A stretch of DNA of 64,000 nucleotides from Mangifera indica (GCF_011075055.1 NC_058153.1:4588001-4652000); one strand, 5' to 3'; positions 12,370 to 26,200 are shown, numbered from the stretch's first letter. Notes: a model not told the origin generated them from the sequence alone. Program-made: numbers and translations.

Positions 12370-12836
12370 GGAATGTTTGTTTTTGGGGAATATTTTATTA
12401 TTAAAATTGAAAGATTACTTTGAAGATTATTGAGTATAAGTAATTACTATATTTAATAAAATTAAATAGATATAAATAATTATTATATTTAGTTAAAGGT
12501 AATAAAAGAACTAGTATATTATTTTACTTAAATATCATTGTATATAATTATTTTAAAATATTTTTATGTGATTTGTTATATTAATTAAAAATAAAATTAT
12601 TTTTGTCCAAAAAAATTAATAATAAAGATATAGTTATAAAAAAATAAAAATTATCTTATTAATATTTTAATATCTAAAATAAAAGTGTAATCAAATTATC
12701 TATTATATTAACTACAATATCATTCTTAATAATAAAAAATAATTAAAATTTTTTATTATTATAAATAAAATAAAATAATATAAATAATAAAAAATAAATT
12801 ATCAAAACAATCTTTAAACCCCCAATCGAACGCACC
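12370..12836. mobile_element. Tourist-like (PIF/Harbinger) MITE
   Basis: The left end is GGAATGTTTGTTTTTGGGG, and the reverse complement of the right end is GGTGCGTTCGATTGGGGG. This fits the GG(N)3GTTTG(G/A)TT-like termini of plant PIF/Harbinger elements. The bases outside are TAA on the left and TCA on the right, a degenerate form of the 3-bp target duplication. The interior is AT-rich and noncoding. Confidence 0.6.
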
Positions 12837-12863
12837 TCAAAGTCATAACATCACTATATTTCT

Positions 12864-13205
12864 TAGGGTTAGATTCGAGTCGAGTCGAGCCGAGCTCGGC
12901 TGGCAGCCAGCTCGGGCTCGGCTTGGTTTATTTATGGCCGGCTCGAGCCGAACTCAGCTCTGCTCGAGTTCGGCTCGTTTATGGCTCGATTCGGCTCATT
13001 TTTCATATCAAAACGACATCTTTTTGTATATATATATGAATCAAAACGACGTCGTTTTATATAAAAAAATTTTTAAAAAAATCTACCGAGCCAGCTTGAG
13101 CTCGGTTCGAGCTTGAACGAACCGAGCAGAGCCCGGCTGGTTTCGGGCTCGAACCGAGCCGAGCTGAGCTCGAGCTCGAGCTGGCTCGGCTCGAGTCCAG
13201 CCCTA
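12864..13205. mobile_element. hAT-type MITE, GAGCTCG-rich family
   Basis: The element starts TAGGGTTAGATTCGAG and ends CTCGAGTCCAGCCCTA, so both ends carry hAT-like TAGGGcTgGA termini. It is flanked by ATATTTCT (12856-12863) and CTATTTCT (13206-13213), an 8-bp target duplication with one mismatch. The arms are rich in GAGCTCG / CGAGCC units. The centre holds a 16-bp perfect palindrome built on GACGTC at 13043-13058. The same family lies at 45879-46199 (opposite orientation), 48381-48750 and 16984-17361. The short ORFs inside are noise. Confidence 0.8.
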
Positions 13206-14270
13206 CTATTTCTCATCCATCCAAACCAAAAATTTCCTCTATTTTTCTTGCCAATCCCAATTTGTTATACAATTAATCGGATTTATCGACGCTATTTAAG
13301 AGCACATGGAAATCAAATGGGATAGCCTTTATTTAGATGACAAAATCAACATTCAACTTTCTTTGATTGGATATTTCATTCATTTGGTCAAATTAATCAA
13401 TGCAAATTAACTATTTCATTTAATTATGCCTTACTATTTTTTATCTTTCAACATCTATTAAAAGGACGATTATTTATTTTTAAATTAAAAAAATAAAATA
13501 TTTAAGGTTGCTTTTAAGCTCTTGTCATATTCACCACCTGCCATCCGTCCACTCACATTACAGCGACCGCAATTTTATTGTCAATTCAGTATACTATTAG
13601 AGCTTCGAGCCAAAAGACTTCACTTCCGTGAAAGGTTTGGTCCAATGATTAACTAAAATGGTTAAAGTTTCGAAAATTTAAATGATGATTTATTAATTAT
13701 TAAAAATAGTAAAATTTATTAATATGAAATGTATAATTATTATTTTATTAATAATATTTTAAAATTTAATTATTTTTTTGTAATTTTAATTTTAAAAATT
13801 TATTACCGTGAGAGGTTTTGTTCCTTCAACGCTCTCTCACTGCTAATTCGACTTTGTTCGATGATTGAATTCGGTTTAGTTCAAACATATCTTCTTTCTT
13901 CTTTGTTTGGTTTCGTTTGAAATAGAGTTCAGAAAGTGACAAACTCTCGATTAAAATTACGTAATTGCCCCGTAACAAACTCTCCCCTTTTCTTATAGAA
14001 GCAAAGCACAAAGTGACAAACATGGGCAGATTATTTTGGCCGTTCTGAGCTGGCGGAACTGAAACTTCTCCGCTTTATCCGCGGAGGTGAAAACTTCTCA
14101 TCTCTAAATGACTAAATTACCCCCCCACCCAATCAGCCATTTCTTCTACCAGATTGTAACGTTTAGCCTATCCAATCATTGCCTGCCACGTCACCAAAAC
14201 TTTTAAACTTAAATTAAATTACCAAAGAAATATTCTATATAATATAATAAAATAATATATACATACAAAA
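13206..14270. other. Intergenic region upstream of the bHLH gene
   Basis: About 1 kb with no gene. At 13600-13815 a weak relative of the MULE-like termini is visible (GAGCCAAAAGACTTCACTTCC on the left, ACCGTGAGAGGTTTTG on the right). The last 200 bases should contain the proximal promoter of the plus-strand bHLH gene. Confidence 0.45.
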
Positions 14271-14281
14271 TCAGCTTTTGC

Positions 14282-14288
14282 TATAAAT
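14282..14288 (+). promoter_or_regulatory. TATA box of the bHLH gene
   Basis: TATAAAT stands at 14282-14288, which would place transcription start around 14310-14320. A likely 5' UTR intron begins at the GTAAGT donor at 14397 (after TTCTCT) and ends before the UTR piece near 15095-15105, where several CAG acceptors occur. The coding start is at 15228, after this leader. Confidence 0.55.
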
Positions 14289-15227
14289 GAGCGGTTACTC
14301 ATGAAAAGCTAAAAGTTCAACTCCTTTTGTTGGACGCTCAGAAGAGAAAAAGCTGCTTACTACTTCTGCTTCTTAATCACTCTCCCTTGCTTCTCTGTAA
14401 GTTATCTTTTTCAATGTTGTTCGTTTTAATTCTTGATCATTTTTTTTTTGTTTGTGCTTGCAATGATGATTGTGGTGATCATTTTGATATATAGTTTGTT
14501 TTTGTGTTATAAATGATGTTAATATACGTCAGGTTTTCGTGCACTAGCTTATAAAGTGTTTGTGTTCAGTGTTTTGATCATGAAATTTTGAATGTTGTTT
14601 CGATAGGTTGATAGAGGTAGAGTTGAGCTGAGTTACAGTGGTTTTTAATTGATTTATTCTGAATTCTATTTTTGCTTTGTTGAATTTTGGGCTTTTAGGA
14701 AGGTATCCGAGGCTCCTTTTGTTACTGTAATGTTTGCTCTTGGACTTTTATGTGTGATTTGGCAATAAGACAAGGAAAAAAAAAATCGAATCTTCTGTAT
14801 ATTATTGTAGGAGCTTCATTGTTGAAATTTAGACGATTTTTGCTGGATTGATATTCTGCATTTTCTTTTTTCTGACTAAGTTTTTTTAATGAACTATGAG
14901 TTATCAGATTGAGATCATTCAATCATTAATTTTTTGCTTTAAATTTGGAATTAACCTCATTCTTTAGTTTTCCAATGCAAATTTTTTTATTTAATTGATC
15001 AATACTTACCATTTTTTAGGCTCACTTATAATAATGATTTACTTGGAGATTATTTATATGCTAATTATATCCATCTTTCATGAACTGAAGGTACAGCCAG
15101 GTGTATGAGCAGAGGAGACTCAGTTCATATGCTCAGTACTGATAAACGTATATTAAGTTTCTAAAGAAATTTATATGTGATACAAGCAAAGGGGAAAGCA
15201 AAACAGGACCTCATTGTGCAGTGATAG

Positions 15228-18200
15228 ATGATGGATGAGTATCTTGATCAATATCTCTCCTCTCCGTTATGGTCCAATGTTAATGCAAGGGAAAAATTGA
15301 CTTGGGACTATTGTGAACAACAAATTGGACTGCTTCCAGTTTCAGTTGGATTATATGAAGATGTTGAGAAAAATTCACCCGCAAGTATTCCAAGTGCAAA
15401 CAATACAATGGAGAGCTTGGCTGATCAGGATTTTTCGTCAGTTATTCTTGGTGAAGAGTCAGATTACAGTGTTGACAAGAATCTACTTTCTGAAGATGCT
15501 CAAGCACAAAAAGATGATCAAAACTGCAATCACAACCTCTCAAGTAAGATGAATGGAAGCTTACAACTTGGAAATGTGGCCCTGCGATATGATACAGCTA
15601 TTCCTGCCCTCGGTTCAGTAAATCTCGGTTATCCAAAGAAGCTTCCAGTGGTCAGTCATATGACTTCATCTGATCTTTCTTTTACTGAGTTAGGACACCT
15701 TGGAGGTAATGGCAGTGAATTGTCTGATGTTCAGAGATCCATCGCAGATTCACAAACTCTTTCTCCAATTCCAGGATTTTGGATTCCATCATCTTATAAG
15801 GAGGTTTCTTCCTTGTATCCTGTAATGGGACAAGATAGAATACAGTGCGTTGGTCCGCAAGCAGCAAATATGAACAATGGTACGGATACTATTAAGAACA
15901 GATACGTGGGGATGGAGAAAATCCTGCAGTTCGATAACTTGCCTGCTTCAGCAACCCCCAAGGTATTCATATAATACAAATGGTATGCTTAATTTTGTTT
16001 GCTCAAATGTTGCATCGAACAGCAAAACTGACTTTGACGAGATATTATTAAACTTTCATGTCCTTGTGGCTTCCTTATGTTCAGTACATCTAGTAATTGA
16101 ATCAGTAGGGAATATTACCATCTAAATCTTGGAGAAGAAAGCCCTAGAGCACAGTGGACATATGACCATCTACTTGCTACCATCTTTGGAAACATAAATT
16201 GATGATATTTTTATGTTAATACGCTGTAGGGGAAACAAGATTTGCAAAATCATCCATTGTCACCCTTTGCTGCTGCACCCCAGATAATGGTGCCATCTCC
16301 ACAGCAGGTTCTTATTATATCGAGATCTCAATTTCTGGTCAATTTTAATTATTTAGCAGACCTAAATTTCATACCAGCAATTAAATTAGTAAAGGTAGTC
16401 TCATCATGTATTCTACTAATAAAGCTTTCAACTTCTGAATACAGACAGCATCAGCTGCTCCAACTGGTAGCATTAACGGAACTGGAAAGCCTCGCGCAAG
16501 GGCACGTCGAGGCCAGGCCACTGACCCACATAGCATTGCTGAAAGGGTTGGTTTTTTAGTCTTATAATATCATCAATTATTTTCCCTACATCATTTTCAA
16601 GCTTGGGATTCACGTTGCACAATTGAAGTAGCTGTATCATCCGATTTGGTTTGCTGGAACTTTGAATTTTGATATATATTTTTTCCTTAAAATGAATAAG
16701 CGCAGCTTAGGAGAGAGAAAATTGCTGAAAGGATGAAGAATTTGCAAGAGCTTGTGCCTAATTCCAATAAGGTACCTCTTCTATAAGTTGTCACCATGAT
16801 CATTTAACTGCAATTCTATATATTTGTTCAGTGAAATTTAATCTGATGAATGCTGTACATATATGATTTGGTATGCTGGAGCGTCCTGTGTTCTCCTTTC
16901 TTTTCCCTGCCAGGAAAGAAGTGCCTTTAACAGTAATGAACATAGTAAAAAAATGCACAAAAAGGATAGTGGTTGTTCATTGCTAGGGTTGGATTATAAT
17001 CCGAGCTATTTTAGCTTGGATCGAATTATTTGAGCTCGAGCTAAGGGTTGGATTCATTTTCTTAAACAAGCCAAATTGGAGCCGATTCAAACATTTGAGT
17101 TCGAGCTCGGCTTAGAATGAAAACTTTTCGAACCCCTGTCGATGAGTAAGTATTTCCATGTTCGGCAGAGGGAAGTCATCCTTTGGGCAGGCCTTGGTTG
17201 AGGTGAATCAAGTTTATAGTCAAATTGTTTTTTAGTCAACTTTGAGTCTCACAAATTGAGGTGATTTTAAACCTCGATTTATGTAACATTTAAGCCTTTT
17301 AAATTTGAGTCAACCTCAAGTATGTTCTTGTTTCGGCTTGATATGGATCAAATCCAACCCTCATCATCATCCAAACAGGTTTTTGTCCCGAACCTACCCA
17401 GGCAGATCGCACCAGGTGGCCAGCCAAAGAAAGGGGCTCGTAAACCACCTGGCTGAATCCCTAGAGGCTACTTCCCTTATAGTTTTTTTCTCTGTGCTTG
17501 CACACAATGATTTCAGGCTTTGGTTATGCAGTATATGAGTTTTATCAGTTTTCTAACATTCCAATGGCTTCATCTGTGTCTGCAGACCGACAAGGCATCC
17601 ATGCTTGATGAGATCATAAACTATGTTAAATTTCTTCAACTCCAGGTCAAGGTACGATTAAACTTAATAGTCTCCTTAGGCTCTCGTATACCACATTTAT
17701 ACTTGAAAAATTGTTAAACTTTGAAGAGCAGCAGTACAAGTAATCAGTTTCTTTTATCCTTTTTTGGATAAATCGATAGTAGACCCTACCAGAGTTTAAT
17801 ACAGTAAACTTCAAAGCACCTTGATATGGCAATGTTTGATCATTTCAGGTACTAAGCATGAGCAGGTTGGGGGCTGCAGGGGCAGTTCTTCCTCTCATCA
17901 CAGATGGTCAAGCTGAGGTGATAAACCCTTTTCATTTTATAGCGATGCAAATTTAATCATGCTCCTGGAATATTTTTCTTTCATTAGATGTGTTGTCTGT
18001 TTCTACAAACTTGGTAGTAATTATTGAATTAATCGCTATTGGCTTATTTTGGCAGTAATGGAACAAGGGGGTCATCTGACCTCCTGACTCCGAAATAATT
18101 GTAGTTTAATCCATATAAAATATCAATGTAATCTCTAAAATTTTACATTAACCTCCTTTAGATTTCATTATTATTTCTATTGATTCCTATATTTTATATT

Positions 18201-18834
18201 TATTCAACCTTGATTTACTTTTATTTCTAAGTACATCACTGCCGTTCACCATACATGTTGGCTGAAAGGAAAATAGCGAACACAATTTCTTATCCAGCAA
18301 GTGTTAGTAGTTAATAAACATCCACTATTGCTTTTATTTTGGGCTGCTTTATGCACTCAGTTGTCAAGGAACAACTTTGTTTTGCAAGACAAAAAAATAA
18401 ATAATAGCTCATTACTGACGCCCAAATATTTGTGTCAGGGCTCCACTGGGTTGTCAGCTGGTGAAGGAGTTGATCCTGATCAAGTTGCCTTGGAAGAAGA
18501 GGTAGTGAAGTTAATGGCAACAAATGTGACAATGGCAATGCATTATCTGCAGACGAAAGGCCTCTGCCTCATGCCTATTGCATTGGCCACTGCCATATCC
18601 AGCGGTAAGGCACCATCATCTTCATCATCTGCATCTGTTTCTGAAGAGTGGAAGAAATTTCAAAATTATAGTAGCAGCAGCAGCAGCAGCAACAGTAACA
18701 GCAGCTTGGCAAGCGATAGCAATATTAGAATCAGAAACGTCAGCGAAGCAGCCATGATAAATGGATGCAATGGAGCTATTAAACCAGTGAGGAACACTTT
18801 CTGCACTGCCACACAGCTTAAACCCAAAACCTGA
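15228..18834 (+). CDS. bHLH transcription factor, LRL (bHLH66/69/82) type, 503 aa
   Basis: Seven coding exons, all joined in phase 0: 15228-15962, 16230-16307, 16445-16546, 16706-16771, 17586-17651, 17849-17917 and 18439-18834. Exon 3 ends with the basic region (RARARRGQATDPHSIAER), exon 4 gives helix 1 (LRREKIAERM), exons 4-5 the loop (LVPNSNKTDKASM) and exon 5 helix 2. His300, Glu304 and Arg308 are the E-box/G-box contact residues, so it should bind CANNTG sites, probably CACGTG, as a dimer in the nucleus. The extension VKVLSMSRLGAAGAVLPLI and the late motif MHYLQTKGLCLMPIALATAI place it in the plant subfamily of LRL1-3 and UNE12; the helix 2 wording favours LRL. Those genes act in root-hair growth and reproductive development; a function here is inference. 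The C-terminus has a Ser-rich stretch coded by AGC repeats (about 18670-18715). The start ATG follows a leader intron. Confidence 0.9.
16984..17361. mobile_element. Degenerate hAT-type MITE in bHLH intron 4
   Basis: It begins TAGGGTTGGATTATAATCCG and ends ATCAAATCCAACCCT, inverted hAT-like termini related to the element at 12864. It has the same GAGCTCGAGCT / TCGAGCTCGGCT units but is more decayed, and a second CTAAGGGTTGGATTC inside suggests nesting or partial duplication. No intact 8-bp target duplication is visible. It lies within the intron between 16772 and 17585. Confidence 0.55.
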
Positions 18835-20214
18835 ACAACCTCTACCTGTTAAAAATCAGTTTTTCGTAATTATTTTTCTGTTTAAAAATCAGTTTAGATA
18901 CTGTTTTAACGTTGTACATGCATAAGAATAAAAAATAAAAATATGCATTTTACATTTTATCAACTCACAATGTTTTCATTCTTGTTTTAATTCAATTTAC
19001 AGAGCCTAGATGTGACTGCCAATTCAGCTTTGGCCCTGGATTGCTTTCTTTCCGTGGGCAACGGCAACTAGTCTAAACAATTTGTGTCATTTGTCCATAT
19101 TTATATCTATATCATATTAATTTGGATATTATATCATAGATTTTCAAAGTCTAACCCTATTAGAATTAAAATCATGTCAAATTTTATATCTCTAATCCAA
19201 TCTTTAAAATTTTGAATTGACTAAATCCAATTTAAATTGACATAAAATTATTTATTATTTTTACTTTCGAAAGTATTTTTATTATTTTAATTTCTTTTCC
19301 AAATTACCCCTAATCTATTATTAATAAAACAGATAATATAATATTTTATCTTATTTACAAATGATATAAAAATTACATACTAAGACTCTTAAAACACATC
19401 TATATTCTAACCAACTAATTCACATTCTTAATAATAAAATAAAATATTTAAATAAAAATAAAAAATAATATAAATAATTACAATTGTATTAAAATATACA
19501 ATTATATACAGTCAGTAAAGATTTTAAATGCAATTGATATTGCATTTTCATATTTTTATAACTTATTTTTAATAAATTCTATTAAAGTAATATTATCCAA
19601 AATATTCAAATTGATTCATATCATATTAAAATACTTTCATGTAAATCTTAATATCACCTGATTTAATTTTAAATTGTGTCAAACTAACCCAAAATAAACT
19701 TCGTGTTGACAAAACTAAACCATAACCCAATTTTTTTCATGTCTGTGTCATGTCTACCGGATTACCGGAACATATTGAAAATTACCAGCTCTAATGGTAA
19801 CAAAAGATAAAATTTGGGCAACACCAAATTTGGAATACAACTTGAATCAAGGTAATTGAAACCCACATTGAGAGCAGACAACAGTAGATTCTCATCTAAA
19901 TTAGTATTTCAGAGAAATCAATTTACCAGAGACACTTCAACATAATAACTACCTCATTGAATTGGACTAATTACTAAAATGTAATCTACAAACTCCTCTT
20001 CTTGTTGATTCTTGATAACAATAAAGGAAAACTTTGGGGAGGGGGAGTGACTTTAATGGCATAATCTATCTATATATTAAAACAAGGCCGGAGATACAAC
20101 AATAATTACATTCCTAATCCCATGGCTTCTCACGTATTTATACTACTGGGAAAGAAAATAGAAAGGGGGAGAGAGATTTTCTGAGAGGAACCTACATTTT
20201 AAGTTAGGACTTTG
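18835..20214. other. Intergenic space between the convergent bHLH and ARID4 genes
   Basis: The 3' ends of the plus-strand bHLH gene and the minus-strand ARID4 gene face each other. AATAAAAAATAAA at about 18927 is a plausible bHLH polyadenylation signal. The stretch 19050-19790 looks like a decayed repeat (ending CCGGATTACCGGAACATATT near 19758 and a GAGCTGGTAATTTTC-like end on the minus strand at 19775-19790), but I could not define both ends. No gene seen. Confidence 0.5.
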
Positions 20215-23200
20215 TCAAAAGCCATTTGATGTCTTCTGGGATTTCTTCTTGAAATTGGTGACACTGCATTGTGGACAGACGTACTCCAACCCATCTGTCT
20301 TTGCATAGTCCTGCCATTTACAACATAAATTTGAATCAATCTTGCCACATTAAAAGGAACTCATTTTGTATTATATATCGAAATTCAATTGCAAACCTTA
20401 AAGGCACCAAGCCCCTGCCGCCTATCACACCCAAAATGCGCCCACTCACCGCATATTCCACAATTAACCCAATCACCTGGTGCACTACTGCTTGACCCAA
20501 AATATCCAATTATCAATACATCATGCATGCAATTGGGTAATATGATGGATACTTAGAGAGAAAAAGAGAGAGAGCGAGACCTGTGACACAGTAAGCAGCA
20601 TTCTCCATCTACATCATCATGAGCCAATTCATATTCTAAAAGGTAAGTTTCATAATGTCGTTTTAGAGTATTGCCAACACCCTGGATAACCCCGTAGAAG
20701 GAACCAGTAAATTACAGCAAAGTCAAAATGAGATTGAGAAGTTTGAACAGAGCATGCTAGTAACATTTTCACACAGATACCAAACATAAAATGAACGAAA
20801 ACACTACAAAGTCCAAATCTGATCTAACATGTTCCATACTAAGTGATGTTCTTCCTATCTAGCATTGATATATAAATGATGAGTTGGTACAGTAAATGAG
20901 ATGATAATACAACATTGGATAGCATGTAACTTTGATGAAAAAACAGGGATAAAACTTCGGATATTGTTAACATTATTCTATAGTAAAACCTCATAATAGT
21001 GACATGATTATGTTAGGACTCATGTTTTCATTTCCCATAGGATGAAACAACAAACTCAAGGCAAGAGAGGAGAGAATACAAGTGACAGAAAAATGGATAT
21101 CACAGATGGCAGGCTAGAGAGAAGCAAGGCAGGACCACTAATAAGTGAGATGAAATGTGGCAAGCTGTGAGAGGTGTAACGGTTATGGGAAGAAAAAAGA
21201 CTGGAACTGAATCAAAGGGAATCAAGCAGAAAATTGAGAAGTACAGTGGTAGAGGGAGAGCACTTGGCTCTCGAATCCCATGCAATCTGCTCTATTTCAA
21301 TTCACTGTTTACTTGTAATTGGGACAGTTTGTATTCTGATTTGAATCAATACAAGATGATGAGTTTATTCCACAATTTGTTATTGTTTTGTTGAGTGCTT
21401 GTGTGTGGTTGGGGATTGGTTAAGTGCAGGAAAGTGGGATTGGAGAAGTCACAGGAGGGAATTGGTGATTCATTGCTGGAAGAAGAATCCAGGCACCTAT
21501 CAGATTACAAGGAAAACTCTGCAAATAATTTTCTCCCAAAGTAGTGATAACCATGTCCACCAACAGTAAAGTGAATGCACAATCTATGACTACATTGGTA
21601 AGGTGATAAATATTGACTGTGGGAGATCACAGGCATTGAACCATGAGACAAGTTAAAGTGAAAAAATAATCAAATGTAAGCCAAGTATCAGAACAAACCG
21701 AGACACTTTTAATAGTTTCCAACAAAAGAGTTTCACATCACAATTGCATATCGCAAACATGTGAGAAGAATTCATGGACTATATAGTTCAGGTTCGGACT
21801 TCTGAACTTGATTAAATCTCAGATCTTTTCTTTACTCAGATAAATATGCTTTCTTTTTTCCCTTGATAATGCATTTTCAAATAGAGCAACATAAAACCAA
21901 TAACAAGAAAATAATATGATTAGACATGAGAGACCATACAGTCATTCTATTAGTCAATGTATGATTGCGCATCTTTGAGAAAACTTGTCCTTTCCAGTTG
22001 ATGCCATTTCCAACATGAAAGCCTCCCCTTGAAACCACCTGAAGGACCCAATATCTCAATACTGATTTCCACTAACTAGTAAATAATATTAAGCACATCA
22101 TAAGAGCATACCTCTCTATACAAGTTGAAAAGGTCAAGTCGTTTAGCATTGAGAATGGCGTCAGGAAACTCTGCTAGCCCACCTTGAGGAACAAGACGAG
22201 TATGCCCACGAAGAATTAAAAATTGCATTACATCCCTCAAAAATTCCTCCTGCCAGAATACAAGGACAGTAAGCAAATTTTAATCAACCAAGAAATGAAG
22301 AGTTCTATTCCTTGTTATAAAGAGGTAGTTGAGTTAGAGTCCTGGCACATCAAATTAACATTAAAAGCCTTTTTTTTTTTCTTCTTTCTGGTAAGGGATA
22401 ATGCAAGGAAAAAGGGTTAACTGTCCGGCCAGAGCAGTGAAACCCCTCCAATGATAACTTAAAGCTAATCCAGCCTCCAATGATATGGCCCACTTTAGTC
22501 AGATGATAGTCAAGAAGATATTCCTTGCCACTTAATAAAGACTGATACCAAGGAACAATATAAAGACACATAATGGAAGTAGCCAATTCCAGGCAACCGG
22601 ATTATTAGGAAAACATAAAACAATTTTTTAAGGTACTATCAGGCAAAATAAATAAATAAATAAAAGCCAAGTTTTATGAAACAAATGAGAGTCTTAAAGG
22701 CCCTCTCGCTTGCTAAATTGTTGCTCAATATTCTTCCTCTTAACAATACCCCACTCCCCAAAAAAAAAAAAAAAAAAAGAGAGAGAGAGAGAAAAGGAGA
22801 GATCTATTGGGAAATTTAAGCACACTCTTGATACTAACAAATTGAGCAAATCCCAAACCACATCTAAAAAGTCACAAATACTAACCTCTGAGCAAACTAG
22901 TATTGGGGCTCTACCACAGCCATGTTTCTTAAGGGGTAGTGGATTTAATGAAATAATCTGTTGAGCTTGATAAGAACTCGATGATTTCCTATGTGTCACT
23001 GGAGTAGAACCCACAGCAACATGCTTCATTGGGGCCACTGGCAAGGTAGGCTTTGCTTGTTCACCATCATATTTTTCAGCCACAGAAAATCCCGAAAAAG
23101 GAAGCATCTTATGATGAGGAGTATGAGGGATTGGCCTCATTGCCGCTGCATTCACTTTTGGTCTAACATTACCTCCATTTTCAGCTTCAAGACCTTTAGT

Positions 23201-26200
23201 TTCTCTGCAAAATTCAGATCTTTTACGACTAGGTGCAGGAGATACTAACCAACTAGGTGGCCTAGTGAGACTAGCATTTTCAGTACGCAGTTCTTTTCCC
23301 TGATTTGTACAAAAGAAAAGCAGGCGTTCAGCATCATCTTTTTCAAATGAAGCAACAGATAACCCTTGAATGCTAGCAATTCCCAGCATAACTAAGCTGC
23401 AATAAGATAAATCTGGTGCCAGTTGCCTTAAAACCTGTGAATGCACACCACAATAAAAAGCTGTAAGCATTGAGTATATTGTCCTCATAGAAAAATATTA
23501 AGAGTAATGCTATCTATACAACTTTTGTGCACAAACAACGACTTGTCATTATGTGATTGGGTAATTGAAAATTAAAGATAAAACAACATTCAATTATCTA
23601 AAGTTGTGCACATAGTTTTATTGAAATATTAAATTTGATGATAAAGAGTCTCTCATGCATAGTGCAGCAAAACTTAACAGAAACTGTTTAATAATCCCTC
23701 TAGTCAACAGCTTACTGCTACAATTTATTAAAATCATTTCTTATCTTATAAGCACTTCAAAGTTTAGAATTCCCTCCACTAATATCAAACAAAAATAAAG
23801 TACCAGGCGAAGCTTAAAAAATTTTTAAATCAAGCTCAACCGAACCCTCCTATTGAATCAATCAATCTTAAGTAAACCCTTAATCCATTACTTTGTGGAG
23901 CACATCATTATTCAAATAAAATTTCTTACTCTAGGGATCACGGTTTTAATAACCAGTCTGACTAGTTGAACAATCACCTGCCAACAAAAATGGTTCTTAT
24001 TCACTTGAAAACCCTTGTTGGAATTAGAGCGGATTGGATCAAATTGAACCGGCCGGTTTGAATGGTTAGACTGAATAAAAAGATGGGTTTGACCCCGACA
24101 ACATAAAAAATCAAATTTTTTTAAATTCATTATTGGGATTTGAACCCAAGACCTCATCTATTAATTTTGAGTATATATACCATCAAACTAAGTTTGTTTT
24201 GTTGTTAAAATAATTCCTATTATATATTTAATGATTTATACAAAATTGCTTCGATTGGACCAGACCAAACCCTCCACTGAATTGAAGTCCGGTTTGAATC
24301 TGAAAACATTGTTGGGGATACCAAGCACACAAGTTTTGGATTAAAAATTAACAAGATAATAATATTCGTAGTGCAAGATATACAAAACATTGTTGCAAAC
24401 ACCGAATTGTATAATTGAAATTCCAAATTTTAATATTGAATTTGAATGTAATGAATTTTTATTGAAGGAAAAGATAAGATTATAATTAAAATTTCTAATG
24501 CTCCGCCAAGAGACTCCAGTGGTGCTCCACTTCCCATAATACAACGCTACATTGAAATTCGATTCTCAAAAGCTCTCTCCCTTTCCAAAACCCTTAGACT
24601 ATATATATAATTAAAAATCTAACCTCATTGGACTCCCAATATTCTAATTCCTAATAAATTAATATTCCTAACTGATAATATATCCCTAATATTATCTAAT
24701 TATATAGTAATATTCTAAATCTCTAAATTACCTAATTGGACTCTTACTTGGGGCCAAACAATTTCACCCCCTCAGCAAAAACATTGTCCCCAAGGCTGAA
24801 ATATATAAATTCACCTTGAAAAAGGCCTTGGGCATAGCTCCATGGAATGCATGCTACTAGAGTTGTTTCAATTCCACCTTCCTCAACTGCCATCAGCTCT
24901 ATTTCATCATTTCTAGTTGCAATTAAGACTTGGAGGAGTGCATTTGAATAAAAATGGTTGGGCGTGTATTGCTCTTCACACCAGAAACACTTATTTCAAG
25001 CTCACATTTCAGTTTGTGTTAGCCAAAAATTGCCACAGTCATCTAGTGACAGTGGCAGGCGAAGAGTTTGTTTGGGTGGCAGTAGAGTAATTGGAGTTTT
25101 TGTTTCGTTGGGCAGAAAATTTTTGAATTTATAGGTGGTAGTCAGATCGGGTAATTGGGAAATTTTGGAAAATGTTAGGTTGGTTATAATTTTTGGTGAA
25201 CTTGGGTTGTATAGTTAGGAAAGTTTGGGTAATATTGGGTTCGGTATGTAAGTCATTCAGGTTATGGATTGCGAGTTGAAGCAGCTGATTTACAACCTGA
25301 TCCACCCCTCCTATTTCGTCTTCAATGTTTCTGGCCATTGTCATGGCATGATCAAGCTGCGCTAGTTCAACACTTGCAGCCCACGCTTCACCTCCTTTTG
25401 TAGTCCAATGACAAAGAGATACACTTGTTCTGACAAGATTGACACCATCCTAACAATCATCTCAAATTGTTGGACACATTCCTCCAACGTCGTCTGCCAA
25501 AGAGCCGCCAACTTCTCATATTCTAGCTTGGTTCCCTCCATATCCTCACATTAGTTTCGCCCAAAAACTCTCCTGGTCTATTGTTGGTGATCAAGGCCTT
25601 ACCCATCATACCCAATGCACAATTGTCCCTTCTATGACGATGAATCCAAGTTGTAATTTCTGCACTGGTGAGGTGTGATACACCTTGAAATATCGCTCAG
25701 CTTGGTATAACTGCTCTACCAAATCCTAACCATCAAAGTTTCGGAGCTCAACTTTTTTGTAATTGTATGTCAGTCACTGGTTGTCTTTGTAAATTCTAAA
25801 AAGAGACATAAACCCAAGAATGGTTGCAAGGTGTGGTATGTTGTGTTGTTTTGTGGGATTGAATTGAGGTGATTGACCGCCTTGGGTGGTGGTTGCGGGA
25901 TAGGTAAATTATGAAGTGAAGATTTGTGGGAGTAAAATTATTGGGTCAAGAGGTGGTTGGTGTGGAGTGTGGATTACATGTGTGGTTAGGATTGGGTGGA
26001 TAAAATTGCAAGGCTTGGTTTGGTTGGAAGGTTGAAAAGGGGTCTTTAACTCCTTAATTTCTTTTCCAAGGATTCCACCCTATTCTCCATCCTTGTGTTA
26101 ACCATATGCTTGAAATGAGGCTTTGACACTAATTGTTGCAAACCTCATATTGTAAGATTAAAATTATGAATTTTAGCACGAAATGTAATAAATTATAAAT

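Noticed and set aside
12934..13325. Two short frames rich in Ser, Arg and Leu
   Set aside because: They are translations of the GAGCTCG units of the hAT MITE and its flank.
15228..18834. Phytochrome-interacting-factor type bHLH
   Set aside because: No APB motif was seen, and the helix 2 extension LQVKVLSMSRLG belongs to the LRL/UNE12 subfamily.
25129..25344. Possible extra ARID4 exon (MTMARNIEDEIGG...)
   Set aside because: The sequence is retrotransposon gag, lies between two LTRs, and ARID4 exons 9 and 10 already join in phase without it.
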